Assembly (NCBI RefSeq): GCF_947623445.1 | Contig: NC_135248.1 | Coordinates: 14,641,820 to 14,705,819 of the forward strand | Direction of reading: 5' to 3' | DNA length: 64,000 bases | DNA from: Clavelina lepadiformis | Lineage: Eukaryota > Chordata > Ascidiacea > Aplousobranchia > Clavelinidae | Shown: positions 22,284 through 35,262 of the stretch, piece after piece | How the letters are laid out: every line of letters begins with the position of its first letter | Position numbering within the stretch: the first letter of the stretch is position 1 | Program-made: the position numbers and the translations under genes | Notes under the pieces: generated by a model | Databases searched by the model: none | What the model was told of the DNA's origin: nothing | Seen by the model: the letters and a program-made list of their open reading frames with translations, nothing else

Positions 22284-23765
22284 TTAATCCTCGAAACTAA
22301 GTTTAAGATCTAAATTTTTTTCCTGGATATAATGATGAAACTCACTTTTATCATGCTCTGATATTTGAGAATCATAAATTTCAAGAACTTTTAAACTGTT
22401 TGCTGGTTCGAGCCACGCCCAAATTATATTTGGAGTAATACCAGCTGATTCTAAACAAAGATATTTCAGATTATTCAGCTTGCCACACTGAAAGCATTCT
22501 GTCAAAACCTGTAAACCACCACTAATTACAGTAATTGTCAGACTTTCCAGAGATATATAAGAACTTTCAATGATTCTTTTCAGTACTGACGATGATGCGT
22601 CGTCCCAGGAATTTAAGCCTCCTGTCATAAAAAGGTTGGTTAAATTTGACCAAGGTGTACCCGAGTTTCTTGATATATCCAAGCAAGCGTTTTCAAAATC
22701 TCTTCTCATAGCTGCTTCATCATTTCCGCATGGGCACACCCGATTCAATTGAAGTGATTGTAAATTAGGACACAACAAAGCAATATATTGCAGAAAATCT
22801 AAAGGCATTGTGTAGCTCATACATGTCAAATTAATTAAAGTTGATCCCAGAGTTTTTAATGCGAGGATAGTGCTTGAGCCAGTATCATATTTAATGTCAA
22901 GGGACTGCAGTTTGGGCACACACCGAAGTAACATGGAGATGTCATATTGATTAGCACGGACAGGAAAACCATAAATGCTGATACATCTTGTCAGGCAAAG
23001 TTGTTTTGGTCCACAGTTTAATTCACAGAGTCGAGCTAAACCATTCCATACTTCAGAATGGAAAAATATCAAAAGACGTGGACACCAATAAAGCAGGAGC
23101 ATTGCAATGAACCTGGGAGAATCCTCACAGTAGACATGTTCCATGAGCAACACTTGCAAATTACGACTAAGCTCGGTGGGTCCTTCTGAGCGAGTAAACA
23201 CTTTCTTTAAACAATCAAAACCAAGCAATAGATGATTTTGTTTATTTCTTGATATGTCCAAGTATGAGAGGTTACCACATTCTGCAATTGCCATCAAAAC
23301 ATTCTCATTTAAAGCAACATCTTTTAGCACTAATTTTTTCAAAACTGTTTTGTACGTTACCACAATTGTTTTTAAACTAAAGGAGGAAACACTAATGCAG
23401 CCACTTAAATTCAACGATCTGACTTGGGGACAGTTTTTAAGAATTGGATCAATGAAACTTTCACCCTGACAACTTGATGAAAACAACAGCGGTGGGGAAG
23501 AAAAATTTAGTTCAGTTAAATAAGCACCCAAAAAACAAACAGCAGGCCAATGAAGCCCATAAAATTTTGACAAAATAAAATGGATCTTGTTTGTTAATAA
23601 AAAACCAAACTTGTCGTTTGGCAGCAAAAACTGACCAATTAATTCATAGTTACAATTATTGCAGATATTTTGAGTTCCACCTGAAGTCGCCAGCATCCAA
23701 ACGTTTTTAGCTAGGACATCCAGTACTAGGTCCTCAAGGTTCTGGACTGAACACAGCTTAGGCAT
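22284..23765 (-). CDS. Single-exon leucine-rich-repeat protein (FBXL/ZYG11-like fold)
   Basis: An uninterrupted 493-residue frame starts MPKLCSVQNLEDLVLDVLA and ends KLSFED. The N-terminal 60-70 residues have the pattern seen before many cysteine-containing LRRs: a helix with LEDLVLDVLAKNVW, then a LLPNDKFGFLL segment like the LP..I..LL of ZER1/ZYG11 and F-box/LRR proteins. LRR-type units follow, for example CPQVRSLNLSGCISVSSFSL (about 112-131), GNLSYLDISRNK, VPKLQSLDIKYD, CPNLQSLQLNRVCPCG and LNNLKYLCLESAGI. I see no clear F-box, so SCF membership is only a guess. LRR arrays usually bind protein ligands. It has no introns, unlike its multi-exon neighbours, so an origin as a retrocopy is possible, but the frame is intact. 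The exact family is not recognised. Confidence 0.8.
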   Translation of the reverse strand: MPKLCSVQNLEDLVLDVLAKNVWMLATSGGTQNICNNCNYELIGQFLLPNDKFGFLLTNKIHFILSKFYGLHWPAVCFLGAYLTELNFSSPPLLFSSSCQGESFIDPILKNCPQVRSLNLSGCISVSSFSLKTIVVTYKTVLKKLVLKDVALNENVLMAIAECGNLSYLDISRNKQNHLLLGFDCLKKVFTRSEGPTELSRNLQVLLMEHVYCEDSPRFIAMLLLYWCPRLLIFFHSEVWNGLARLCELNCGPKQLCLTRCISIYGFPVRANQYDISMLLRCVPKLQSLDIKYDTGSSTILALKTLGSTLINLTCMSYTMPLDFLQYIALLCPNLQSLQLNRVCPCGNDEAAMRRDFENACLDISRNSGTPWSNLTNLFMTGGLNSWDDASSSVLKRIIESSYISLESLTITVISGGLQVLTECFQCGKLNNLKYLCLESAGITPNIIWAWLEPANSLKVLEIYDSQISEHDKSEFHHYIQEKNLDLKLSFED

Positions 23766-24044
23766 TGCAATAATTTATGCACAGATGAAATATGAATGAC
23801 GTATCGTTATATTTTATCTTCCAACAAATAACTGTAAAAACTACAACAAAAAATGTAAATAGGCCAGATGATAAACTAAATCCCGGTTAGTTTGACAAAC
23901 AACGATTAAACAAAACATTATTCCAACAACAATGTTAAAAGGGTAATCTTAAAATTGACAAACCTTACAAAATTGACCGTGAGTTCATTTAAAGTTAGTT
24001 AAAAGAGGTAACAGTGCAAAAACAATTGTTCAATGGCAAGACAT

Positions 24045-25123
24045 TCAAGATCTAAGGACTGAAAAGTCACCATTTTGTAACCATTCATATGACCTACATA
24101 TTTGGCCTTCCTGTAAGACAGTTTGCGAGTAGTCGACCACCAAACGACATTTTTCTCGGTTTCGCACCACTAGTAATTGAGCTCTCCTAGGCGATTTCGA
24201 CGGCTCAATGATGTCTTCGAAAATTAATCTTTTAATTTCGGCTTTTATGAAGGCGGAGTCTTCCCTCGAGTAGGAACGCGTGCGAGAAGCGACAGGGTAG
24301 TAATCCTTTTGCATAAATTCGAACAAGTTGGGTGGGTCAACATCGGCTGCCGCTACCGCGAAAACCTTTTTCGAAGCAGCAGACACTACAAGAGGATTTT
24401 CAGCTCCACCAAATTCGAAAGTAACAGCCTCATGTCTTTGTAGAAACTTCTGCCTCAAGATAATATCGGCACAAGAGTTATGCATTACGTCCAGCACAAC
24501 GTTAGAGTAGCTCCGGCCAAGCAGTTGAATGGCTGCTTTAACATGACCTTGTGTTTCCAACTGCAGTTCAGTGGAAGCCAAGGTTATATCACTCACTTTT
24601 CCTTCCGGTTTTAAATTGATGTTTTCAGCTAAAGAGCTATCGATAAAATTTTCTGAAGCGCCGAAGTCTAACAAGGCTTTAACGAGTCGGCCTTCAATGA
24701 CAGCGTTGACGACTGTACGTTGGAGGCAGCCGGGAGCACCTGCCAGAAATGAGGTCCCAGATGTTTTAGCGGCGATGGCAGAATACCGTTCTGATACTCT
24801 GATTCTTGATTCCTTGGATTGCTTAGAGCCTTAGAAGTTTGTAGAAAAGAGCGATTACTGCGGCAGACATTTGAGAAATGGCCTCTTTTTCCACAATTAC
24901 GACATTCTCGATCACGGGCGGGACAATAATTACGACTATGTAGCGCACCGCCACAGTAGAAGCAAGTCTTCTGAGTCCTCAATTCACGCACTTTCGGAGC
25001 GACAGCTAGTGATCCTCCAGTTTGTAGTGTGCTTTCTCTCGGTGTCAAAGCGGGCAATGTTGATTGGGCCGAAGCCACCAGGCGAGGGCCGGTACTGACA
25101 GAGCCCATTGAGCTCGATTGCAA
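24045..25123 (-). mobile_element. Broken Ty3/gypsy-like retrotransposon fragment
   Basis: On the minus strand the order is Gag zinc knuckles, protease, start of reverse transcriptase. The Gag part (25123-24668) has two CCHC knuckles, CFYCGGALHSRNYC and CRNCGKRGHFSNVC. A frame change follows, then a retropepsin-like domain (24674-24200) whose active-site triplet reads Asp-Phe-Gly (LDFGASENFI) where Asp-Ser/Thr-Gly is required, so it should be inactive. The RT opening (IKAEIKRLIFEDIIEPSKSP, then VVDYSQTV) breaks off near 24110. No LTR was found beside it. This is an old, incomplete copy. Confidence 0.85.
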
Positions 25124-28100
25124 TTGAACCGCAAAATTGCAACCGCAAAATTTTTGCCCTAAGAAAAAAAATAGGTGAGCTGAAAGAACAACCGTGCAAT
25201 ATGTTAAAAAATGTTGTATTCAATTTTACAACATTTACTGTACTGACTTGAGAAAAACTTCCATTAAATAAGGGGTGGGGTGTGGAAAAATACAAAGTTA
25301 ACCTTTTTGAGAGCCAAACTAGATCCTGTTTTTTTTATTTTACTAAAGAATTTGGTCAACTCGGTTCAGACAACATCAAATAAGCGGTAATCAATATGTA
25401 AAATACCGGCATCTAGTGGTAATTAAATGAAATGCTGGCAGTAGTTGACGACGGGTACATTATCCACAGATTGGTTTATGGTTTTTCCAGGAAACGAATT
25501 CTTTCACTGCAATAAGGCCAATCTTTTTCTCGAGCGTGGAAATTTTCATTTGTAAATTAGTAATTCAACAACATGTCAAGTTTCTTCATTTTTTACTATA
25601 ATTGACACCACTCGAAATCAACTTCATTCCCCAAGGCTTGAGGCAACAACGGGTATTGTTTTTGTCACTATACTTTTTTATCCATAAACCGATGTTTCAT
25701 TGACCTCGTCAGACATGCGCTGTAATTTACCCGAATGATTCTGCAACTGATACAATGTGAACTATTGGACAGGCTTACCGATGGCGCAAGCTTTCCAATC
25801 GACAGAGAAAAAAACTAAATATTTGTAGAATAACAGTGAATTGTGCTACTAAAGAGGTTTTCGTACTCCGGGATGCGCAAGCCATTGAACCAAACGATTA
25901 GCAGCTCATCTTTTACTTGAGGGACAAGATATCCTTTGGCCACAAAATGAAACTAAAGCTTTTAGAATGGAGTTTATTTTGTGGAATTTAACCCAATATT
26001 TTCGACGCACTTTGTGTGCAATGTATTTGTCGCTATCCATCAATATCTTTAATTTATAAATGTCAGTGAATTTTTAATTTTGGAAAAGTAACGTTCATTA
26101 GTTGTTCGCGAGCATGTGCTTAACACCGTAAATTTCGCTGGGCAGCGTTTTGGTGAAAAATCTAATAGCTAACAAATTTATTTAATACAAAGCCGCACTT
26201 CAATTCCGTCAGTTTATTTTCATTATCTTGAGTTACGAGTAAATACAACATCACACACACGGTCCTCACCAAGCACGGTTTAAGTGGTCTTGAATAAAAC
26301 AGACACAGAAATCATCAAGTAATAGCCTAAGGTTAAAACATGAGATACAGCTGTACAAGATACAAGTGTTACAGTAACAATTGCCGCATATACGATCACC
26401 AATTCATAACTCACAACGAAACACAACATTATACAAATACACAATGACAACCTGGGTGACATCTGGCTTAATGTTGGAGCGGAAGTCAGTCTGAATACGT
26501 GTGAAGTGTTTTTACGGCAACGAACACATGTAAATTCGATTATGCTTGAGCGAGCCCACCAACACTGGGACTGCCAGTGTCACCGCAGCTGGATACGTCC
26601 ATGAAATAGACCGAAAAGCCACCAAGAAACTGGGCTAAAATTTGCACCAAGCGAGTTAGTGGTGAGTGGAAGAGCGCCAATGAACAGGGGTTGTAACCGC
26701 TTTTGTTAAAGATCGGTGACATCGAATAAAAAATGGAAAATGCTCGTGTCTGGAGCCAGCAGTGCGCGAACCGAGAAAACGGAAAAACAAGTCGTTGCTA
26801 CCACCAAGCGGCAAACGGATTTTCGTTTCTAGTCAAAAAGGCAACTTTAAATAACTTAATTAGCGACATTTTCAGCACAAAATTTGAAGTCAAAGACGTC
26901 AGAGCAGTTTTTCCACCTGTTTGTATTAGTTAGATCACAGTGCGATTTTGCGTGGAATTTACAGATAAAAACTTTTTCAAAGAAAATGAACACCTATATA
27001 GGTTTAGGTTTATAAAAGCAGCACAGCTGACGTGCAAAGAAATAGGTCCTTGGCGCCGTTTTGCAATTTCTTGACCAGTTAGATATCACAGTGGGGGCGC
27101 GGGGTTTTGTTCACGTCAGGTTTAAAATTTCCTCGGAGAAGCTCGTAAGGAAAAGTTTGCGGCGGCAAGAACACATTTAACGTTGAAATTGACAAGAAAA
27201 GATCGAACACTTTTGATAAAAGGCTAAAAACATGAAGATATATGAAACATCGCGTGATGCAACTAGCTGCGAGGTGAGTTGCTTAGAATTCATATATTGC
27301 TGGAATCGATAAAAAGGGGTACACAAGACAAGTAGCTACGTTGAACGAATGAAAATCAAGAGGTTGCACACTGCTGGTAAACCCAAGCCTGCTGAATTGC
27401 AATATTGCATGTGATCTTTTAAATAGCCAATAGCTCAAAAAGAAAAAAACGTTACTCTGAACAGGGGTTCTGTTTGGGCAGTTTACTTGACGGAACAAAG
27501 ATTGCTAATTAAAGGGTTTCCATTGAAAAAATCTTGATTTGAGCGCGGTCGAGCAAACAGACCATTTTTGAAAAGAATATGAATCTTAAAAATTAGGTGC
27601 AAATTTTTGTAACAGAATACTGGTAGTTATTTTACACAAATGAAAATTGACAGTACTATTGCAACTCGCTTATGATATTAACCAATAACAATTTGAATAC
27701 TAGGGAGTGTAAAAAAGTTGGTTAGCGTCGAAAAGTGAAATTTAAATGAAAATCAAGCAAAGGAAAAGGCACAAACATGGTTTTCTGAGGAAATATATCA
27801 CGTGCGCAAACACAGTGACAATGCAGCTACTTGTATAGCGGTATCGGTTTGATTGGCAATTTTCACAAATTGGATGATATTGCATAGAGTGGTTATCGAA
27901 GCGTTTGGTGGCTTATCGGTAATTTTTTGCGGTAAGTTCGTAAAAGCTTAAAATTAAAAACAGACGAAAAACAGTGGCGGCTATTTTGGTATGTACATAT
28001 TTTTCGATAAAAGCACAAGTCTTTGTTTTTTCACGAAATACCTTTAGTTTTCTGGAGAAACACATACACCTGAAATCCATCCTAGGCAGCAGGCAACGAA

Positions 28101-28458
28101 CATTAATTACCAACCCACTCATCATGTGACCATCGTCATGTCCATTTACGTTTTTGTAGCCAATAAGGGCACATTGTATCAACGTTAATACATCTTCGAC
28201 TCAAAACTCTATCTTGCAATGTTTAGGTTATACAGGGACACACAACACATCAGTCTGTATGTACATGACGCAGTATACCTGGAAATAATGACTGATATTA
28301 ATGCATTTTTCTCAAGACAACTGGAACCAGGAGAATTCACAGAAAAAATGGAAAACGCCTCGTAGTTATATAACTTGCACGGTGGCAAGATTTTGTATTA
28401 ATCAAATCCAAGCAGAAATCTTAAATGAACTGAACATAAAATAATGACCTTTGACCTC
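25124..28458. other. Intergenic, no supported gene
   Basis: Mostly AT-rich. A slightly GC-richer patch at about 26540-26720 has a 60-codon minus-strand frame and a hairpin ACACTGG-GACTG-CCAGTGT (26562-26580). No gene is called. The end nearest 28458 should contain the makorin 3' UTR. Confidence 0.4.
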
Positions 28459-31400
28459 TTAATCATCCACATCCAGAAACTCATCGCTCCCATAAAGAAA
28501 TCGATGCTCGAGTGTTTCGAGGGCATCGTAGTCTTCCTCACTCGATGAGAAGGAGTCCTCTCCCAGAAGATAAACAACATCCAGGAGCTCCAAGTCATGC
28601 TGCAGGAGTTCCATGAGACTGGAGGAATGATTCCCTCCCTCGTTTCGTTCTCCGATAAAATCCCACAGCGAGTTTGGATCGATGGTCTGGAAAGTTTTAT
28701 TGTTTGGCAAATGTACCATTGTTAGCAGTTATTCTGTATTTATTGGATGTTCTTATTCTTTATCAAGTATTCACTCATTTGCTTTCAATGCACTGAAGAA
28801 AATTTGACCTCTTTCGGGTAAGTTTTAAAACTTACTATGACAAATAAAAACACAATAAAAAGGAACCACCAGAATATCAGAACAAAATACGAACGAAATG
28901 TCCCCCTACATCAGACAATAAGAGCTGAGCTGTTTTGAGTGGTGATACTGTATTCTATAAACATCATATTATTGCGCCATTAAAATATAAGGGTGCTGAG
29001 GTTTTACAAAAAGCCTCACCCGTCTGCCATTCTTTCCTTCGACATTCTTTGAGTCCACTTTACTGCGATCTTGCTTGCTGCCATCTGGATAGGCGTGAAG
29101 ATAAAAACAATTTGAACCGAAAGGACATTTTCCACGACCTTGGTCAAAATATCTGCACGGTTTGTTGCTGGAAGAACAAATACTCACAGCTAGGTTAAGA
29201 AAACCACCACAATCACCACCAATCAACCAGGACTTGGTTCCTTGTGACATGACAAACATACCAGGAATAAGAACAAACGGGCAAACATTTCTGTCAAACC
29301 TCAAATGGTCCTTGTAGCCTTTAATCAGGTTTTCTTTTTCTTCTTTGTCTTCGATCCAGGTGCTACTCGGAGTGACAAATGATGATGAGACCCTGCACTG
29401 GGGACATGCCCTGCACGTGAAAGCGTCAAATTTAAGTTGGTGAGGTTACTTTGTAGTTGCTTAAATATTTGGGTCAATATTAAAATCAAATTTGACTTCT
29501 ACTGGTGTTGCAAGAAATTACTGTTAAACAGCGAAAAAGAAACCACAAATTGATATAATATACATTCCAACTCAATATCTCATGTAAGTAAATTTGATTC
29601 AAAAATCAATATTCCTTTCCAGATCGGGCAGTTCGACACTCACTTCACAACAGTGTTGTTGAAAGCTTTTGCGCTTCGCCACTTCCTTATGCAATCCAAG
29701 CAGAACATGTGGTTACAATTCTCAAGAATCCCAAACTTGCGATCCTTTTCATCTTTCTCCCAAACCTGCAACGATTGAGATGAGAAAGCAAGACTTCCCA
29801 AAGCTGCGGGTATCTCGTGAATGGTGCAAAGTTAGTTGACAATACGCTCACCACTTCCATGCAGATTCCACAGACGGCGTCGCGACTCTCTGCGATCTTG
29901 AACGATTCTTTCAGGTCTTCAACGTGATATTGCATACATTCCTGTGACATCACAGAGGATAATGTGAATCACATTGCAACATCTCACAATTCTATAACTT
30001 TAAATAATTCTATTGTAAATCAGTTGACAACAAGTCTGTTGGTACTTCACCTCTTTATGCTGTGCTTGTTGGTGCAAGTCGTCGGGGTGTAAGATGTACA
30101 AGTTGCACATGTCGCACAGAAGTCCGTGTACGAATGCACATTGGTCGCCATACCTTGGATGATTTTAAGACCTTGTTAGCAATTATGTTACATTCACCAC
30201 CATATTATATTCATTACGCTGCACGACATTATTCCACACTATCACGACAGTACGTAAGTAAAATGCTTTGTTCTAGTTTAGCTTTTTTATTTTTTCAAAA
30301 AGCTGCTTTTGCAACCAAAAACATCTTCTGAGAAACAATCCAGCTTAGCTAGCGAGTGTAGGCCAAATTTTTCTTACTCGCACTCTCCATTCAATGCAAA
30401 TGGGCAAATCTCGTCAAATTTTTGAGAAGCCGACACTTGCCCTGGGTCAGGAGATGTGTCAAGTCCTTGTTTAAGGACAGAGCTGTAAGATCCAAAGTCT
30501 GAAATTTGAAAATAGTTACTCAATAAATTTTGCAAAAGCAAATCACAATGAAAAAAGCCACGTTAACAGCAAATTTTAAACAAGGTCATGTTATGTAAAA
30601 CAGAAGCTATATTTGGCGAATCACCAAAATAAACATCGGACTGTTACTATCGACCTTACAAACTGTAACGTGAAGGCTTTTGAAAACAATGAGCCAATGT
30701 ATGGTATTGAGTGAAATTAGATCTATAAATATCGTCATTATGAAACAACCAAACTTCTAACAGTTTCTCCTTCAAAGTATCACGTAACTCTCAGTTGAAC
30801 TGAGCACAATGTGAAACTTACCTCTTGGTGAATACTGTTGCCCTGGGACGAATTCTACGGCGTTCACCCAATCAACATCGTGTGATGTACTATGGAAGGG
30901 TGAACTGAAGAAGAAAATCTCAAAGATTTAGTAAGTAGCTTTTAACTGTTCATCATGTTACAAGCAGAGTGTTATACATTCTGTCATCATAACACAGGAA
31001 ATGCAACCACCTGACGCGGCCTAAGACGTTAACTGGCAGTACTATGTATAATTATGTCAACAATTTCAATGGTGGTAACTAGTATTAAGTAAATAACTCT
31101 TTTCATGTCTAACACTTGGTGGAAATACCGATTTATCCACACACAACTACAAGATAGTTTGCATTTTGCTGTGGACTGGTATAGATGTAAAATGTTAAGT
31201 GACGTATTTGCGTTATTTATGGGGGTGTTAGCTAAACTTGCTTTGTGGACACACTGAAGACCCGGCTACATTAAATTAAACATTTCTCACCAACTTATTG
31301 CAAAGGCATAAATATGAAGAAACACAGAGTTGCATTGGTCCTTATCATACAATCTACCAGCCCAAACAACAACATTTTCGGTAAAATAAAAAAATTCACC

Positions 31401-33526
31401 TTTCAGAGGTTTTTGATTGTGACGTGTCATTGTTGCTTTTATTTCTCTTGTCCACCCTAACATGATCATATCTGCAGAAAATTAACAAGAGTCATGATAA
31501 ATCAAGAAATCATGAAATGGGGTGTGGTTGTGCAGCTATGAATCCAGCTCAAACAACCTACAAACAAGCCTAGTGAATTTACTAAGTGCATAAATTTCAA
31601 TTATCACAAACAGGTCAACCTTTAGGATTTATATAAAAAATAAAAGCCACTTTTATAAATTATATTAATACATTCAGACCCCGTTAATCCGGACCCCAAA
31701 GACCCGTAATCCCTGTTATCCGTATTTTACTACTTTAATCCGGAAACCGCGCTGTCCGACTAAACACAAAAGCATTGGAACAAACGTGCTAAAGCAATTG
31801 CAATAAAATCCAATAAATCGGATTATCAGGAGTGAAGCGAAAATGATTCACGATTGTCCTAGAAACAGTTGTTAGTTGACAAAAACAATAGCCAATTATT
31901 ATCTATGCATTAAGGGCGCTGAGATAATGTTTAGAGCATTCGTCTTTAATGCGGTAGTTCTGGGGTTCGACACTAAGGACACAATTTTATTTTAATTTCT
32001 GTCCAGCCAGAAACTCGATAATTTGATTTGGAGTATGGTGCATACTGCTTTCTGAACACAGTGTTGCATTTGTAAGACTGAATGATTTTTCACTTTCCGA
32101 TAATCTGGATACCCCGCTAAACCGATATTTTATGACGAAACAAAGTGGTCCGGATTAACGAGGTCGGACGGTACAGGGAATTTAATAAGTCAACAAAATG
32201 CTAACAAATACGCTAAAAAGAACTGGTTGAAAATACAATTCATTCAGATATAGACGATCAAAAAAAGACAAAAGTTATACCTGCAGCGTTCACCATAACT
32301 ACAATGGCCATCTTGGTAATAACGGCAAACTAAGTCTGGGGCTGTATCTCTGTTATGTGAGTATCGACATGAGCTTCCATATTTACAAATCCCATGAAGA
32401 AAGTACCTGTGTAAGCAAAATTATAGTTAACAGCAACCGACATCATGGATATAACCATGAGAAGTTTTAAATTCATTCATAAATGTTCACCACCCAAGCA
32501 CCGCACCAACTAAATGGAAGCATTTTTTTATTAATTAAATGCTATGCGATTTTACCATATTTGGAATAGTTTATTAGAGCCACTGAATGGGACCAAGCTT
32601 AGTGAAGAATATTACAAAATCACTTTCATTATATGCAGTAGCATAAGAAAATCATCTGGCAAGCTTAACCTACGCATAATTCTGACAATTCAGAACAAAT
32701 TCTTTTAACTTTAATGTTCTGATTGTTTTTAAACATTTCAGCCAGGTCAAATAATTAATAACATCCTTAATCCTAACACATGTCTGCCATCTGCCTCTCT
32801 GCGCCACTGGTATTTAAACAGGTTTGGATTTAACATCAACACTTTGTGACTTATAGGTTGAAGGATTTCTACAATTAACAGTCATGTCATGTGTTGGGAC
32901 CTTCAAGCTCATTTCAAAATGCACCAATGACCAGCACAATAAAACCTCTATGATCTCTCTGCTGCTTTAAATTAACTTCTTCAGAATGGCAGAAGTTCAA
33001 GACTGACTGATGCACATATGTGTTATGCATGCCGGTCTGCAAGAGCATTCCCAAGTGCAATTTTTGTGAAACTACACCATCATATGTAGCGCATTTTAGG
33101 TGGAGCAAATCAATAGGGGACATAATTTAAGCATTTTTACATTATTTAATATATTTTAAATAACAGGCAGTACAGAGACAGCAGAGGTTTGTTAAAGCAT
33201 CAAAATACACAACTTAATTAAACCTGCACTACTAAACCTTTTGCACAAGCTTTTGTCAAAAAGTCCAAAACAATCCAGTGCGATAGGCTAGTGGTATATG
33301 GTATATAGTGGTATATAGCGCTTTTATAGTATCGATGGTATTTGGTAATTAGCCTACTGCCACACTTAAATTTTTACTGCACGTTTTATGGAAATTATCC
33401 TAGATTATGTTACATCGGGGAGCCTAAAGACAAGCTTATCATGCAACGTTCATACCTGCATAAAACCTTTTTTGTCCATGGTTCGTCATTGTTGTCTGGA
33501 TTTTCCTCGGATTTTTTTGTTGCCAT
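28459..33526 (-). CDS. MKRN1: Makorin, C3H zinc-finger RING E3 ubiquitin ligase
   Basis: Eleven exons join in phase on the minus strand: 33526-33456, 32406-32281, 31471-31400, 30904-30822, 30498-30378, 30153-30051, 29941-29852, 29765-29644, 29410-29300, 29167-29020, 28686-28459. The product is 424 residues (human MKRN1 482). It begins [20 protein letters not shown]. Domains: C3H fingers at 23-41 and 51-69, the conserved [12 protein letters not shown], a third C3H (149-167), the makorin Cys-His motif (171-198, [11 protein letters not shown]), a C3HC4 RING (216-268, CGICMEV to CPQC) and a fourth C3H (304-324, [14 protein letters not shown]), then an acidic tail ending FLDVDD. That is the full makorin plan, so it should act as an RNA-binding RING ligase. 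All zinc ligands are present. The symbol marks the MKRN1/2-type ancestor; exact orthology is not settled. Confidence 0.95.
31671..32171 (+). mobile_element. pogo-like MITE, copy 2, in a makorin intron
   Basis: A 501-base element flanked by TA, with ends CATTCAGACCCCGTTAATCC and CCGGATTAACGAGGTCGGAC. Its interior is similar to copy 3 (CGAAAATGATTCACGATTGT; ACAATAGCCAATTATTATCT; TTAGAGCATTCGTCTTTAAT; GGGGTTCGACACT). It lies between makorin exons 2 and 3. No protein coding. Confidence 0.85.
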
Positions 33527-34939
33527 TGAATTAAAAACAGTTTATCTTGAAATGAAACGTTTTCTGGCTTTGCTGCTGGTCCAGTTATGGGTATTGCAGT
33601 TGTTTCGCTTCGTCGAACTTATCAGCAGTCGTCCAGGCTTTCAGTGCACTGATCAAGTGTGTGATTCAGTGATTGCCTTGACTTTCCTACTGATTCCGAC
33701 GCCTCACAACGACCAGCACAAAACGGGTTCACCTTACAGTGTAGGCAAATTATGACTCTTCTCTTATGCCAACGTAAAAGATATACAAATGCTGTCAAAC
33801 ATCACAGAACAACATAAAACGGCTGCAAACAACTTCTTCTACGGTACGGTACGCTGTGACACAGAACCTATAAGCTAGCCTGTCAGCTGACATAACACCT
33901 TTGTGACGTCAGCAGAAAGGGCGAATGTTTTGTTGTGATGATGTCGGGTTACAAACATCAACATAAAAATTGTCGGACTGACCAAAAAACTACATTAGTC
34001 ATTAATATCACTTAACTGCGTCTACTCATTCAGTATATTTTGTCATATTACGTAAGTTTGGTCAAATTATGCGTAAACGTCACGCAAAGCTCGTGCGTTT
34101 TTCAACATACCGCCCTCAAGGGTGTTGGTGGTTGGAACACGTCAAATTAAAGTCAAACTCTATTAATGACGTCACTGGAATTTCGCTTTCCACGAGTGCA
34201 ATGATAAACGAGGAATCGAAAACTCGCGAGGAAAAGAATGTATTTTGATGTTGCATGCGCTTCAAGGACAAATTAGATTGATCGTTTTCAGGCAAGCTTT
34301 TATTGACGCAGTGTAGGCAGCTTTTTCGGAATTTGACAAGGGACTGTTATTGAAAATGCTGAATAGCTTTCATAACCAGTGGGAGATTAAAGATCGCTCA
34401 GGCTATCAACTTTTAATTTCCAGATCACGTTGACACCACATGATGTTTATTCTCACAAACTGAAATAATAACGTAGCCTGGTTTTTTGCCTTCATGAGAT
34501 GAAGTAAACATTGCTACCCATTTCCAGTGCCATATTTTAAATTTAGTTGAAATCGGGCTAAAATTTTCAAAACAAATTTTGTTTTACATCTAAAAACCCT
34601 TAAAAATATATCGAAGTGGAAAAATTTATTCTCGAATATACATGTAAAATAGTAGCGGTATTTATAATGCATGCTGCAATTTTGAAACGCCGTATATGCA
34701 AATAACCTGCCTTCCATCGGTTTTTAAATGTAGGCTATTTGTTTACGTTTCATGTTTAACATTTTATAACATTGAGATAGTATTACGATTCCGTAAATAA
34801 TCTCTTGTAACTTCATTATAATGATGGTGTAATATTCGATAAAATATAATTTTTTTAATTTTTATGAGTGTTGAATTAGTGGTCTTTTCCAGTTTCTCTT
34901 CGTTTGTGCCGTTATCAGCCTACAAGATGTCTATGGTCA
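33527..34939. other. Makorin upstream region
   Basis: This should hold the makorin 5' UTR and promoter. No TATA box or exon can be supported. The long plus-strand open frame at 33342-33755 is opposite makorin exon 1 and is not called. Confidence 0.4.
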
Positions 34940-35262
34940 CAATCTAAGAAATAATTGCAATTCACATCACGTCAGACAGAAATATATGGTGACAAAAGTC
35001 ACAAAAGGCTTTTTGCTGCGGCTGTCAGGGCCTGGAATGACTTGCCACAAAACGAACGCAATTCCGACAAACAAAACTCTTTTAAAAAATTATTAAAAAC
35101 GCACTTTTCCGGTGTGCCTTTATGTTTTAACGCTTTAAATGTTGCTTTTAGAACATTTTGCTGTTTATAATCTTTTATGTTTTTATCTGTGTTCTGTGAA
35201 ACGCCTTTTAGCGGTTTCAATCTGGTATTGTGCGCTATAGAAATGCTTAGAATTATTATTAC
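34940..35262 (+). mobile_element. CR1/L2-like LINE 3' end
   Basis: The frame ending at 35170 encodes the typical end of a CR1/L2/Jockey-type ORF2: RQTEIYGDKSHKRLFAAAVR, then AWNDLPQNERNSDKQNSFKK and LLKTHF. It is followed by a 3' tail GTATTGTGCGCTATAGAAAT and then (ATT)n-like AATTATTATTA at 35249-35260, the usual tail form of these elements. It is heavily 5'-truncated, and I could not define a target duplication. Confidence 0.8.

Noticed and set aside
26540..26722. 60-codon minus-strand frame with an NPC motif, reminiscent of AQP11-type aquaporins
   Set aside because: Only one short motif, no second NPA or matching exons nearby. Too weak for a call.
33342..33755. 137-codon plus-strand open frame
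   Set aside because: It lies opposite makorin exon 1 and its flanks, whose minus-strand reading is strongly supported. No motif.
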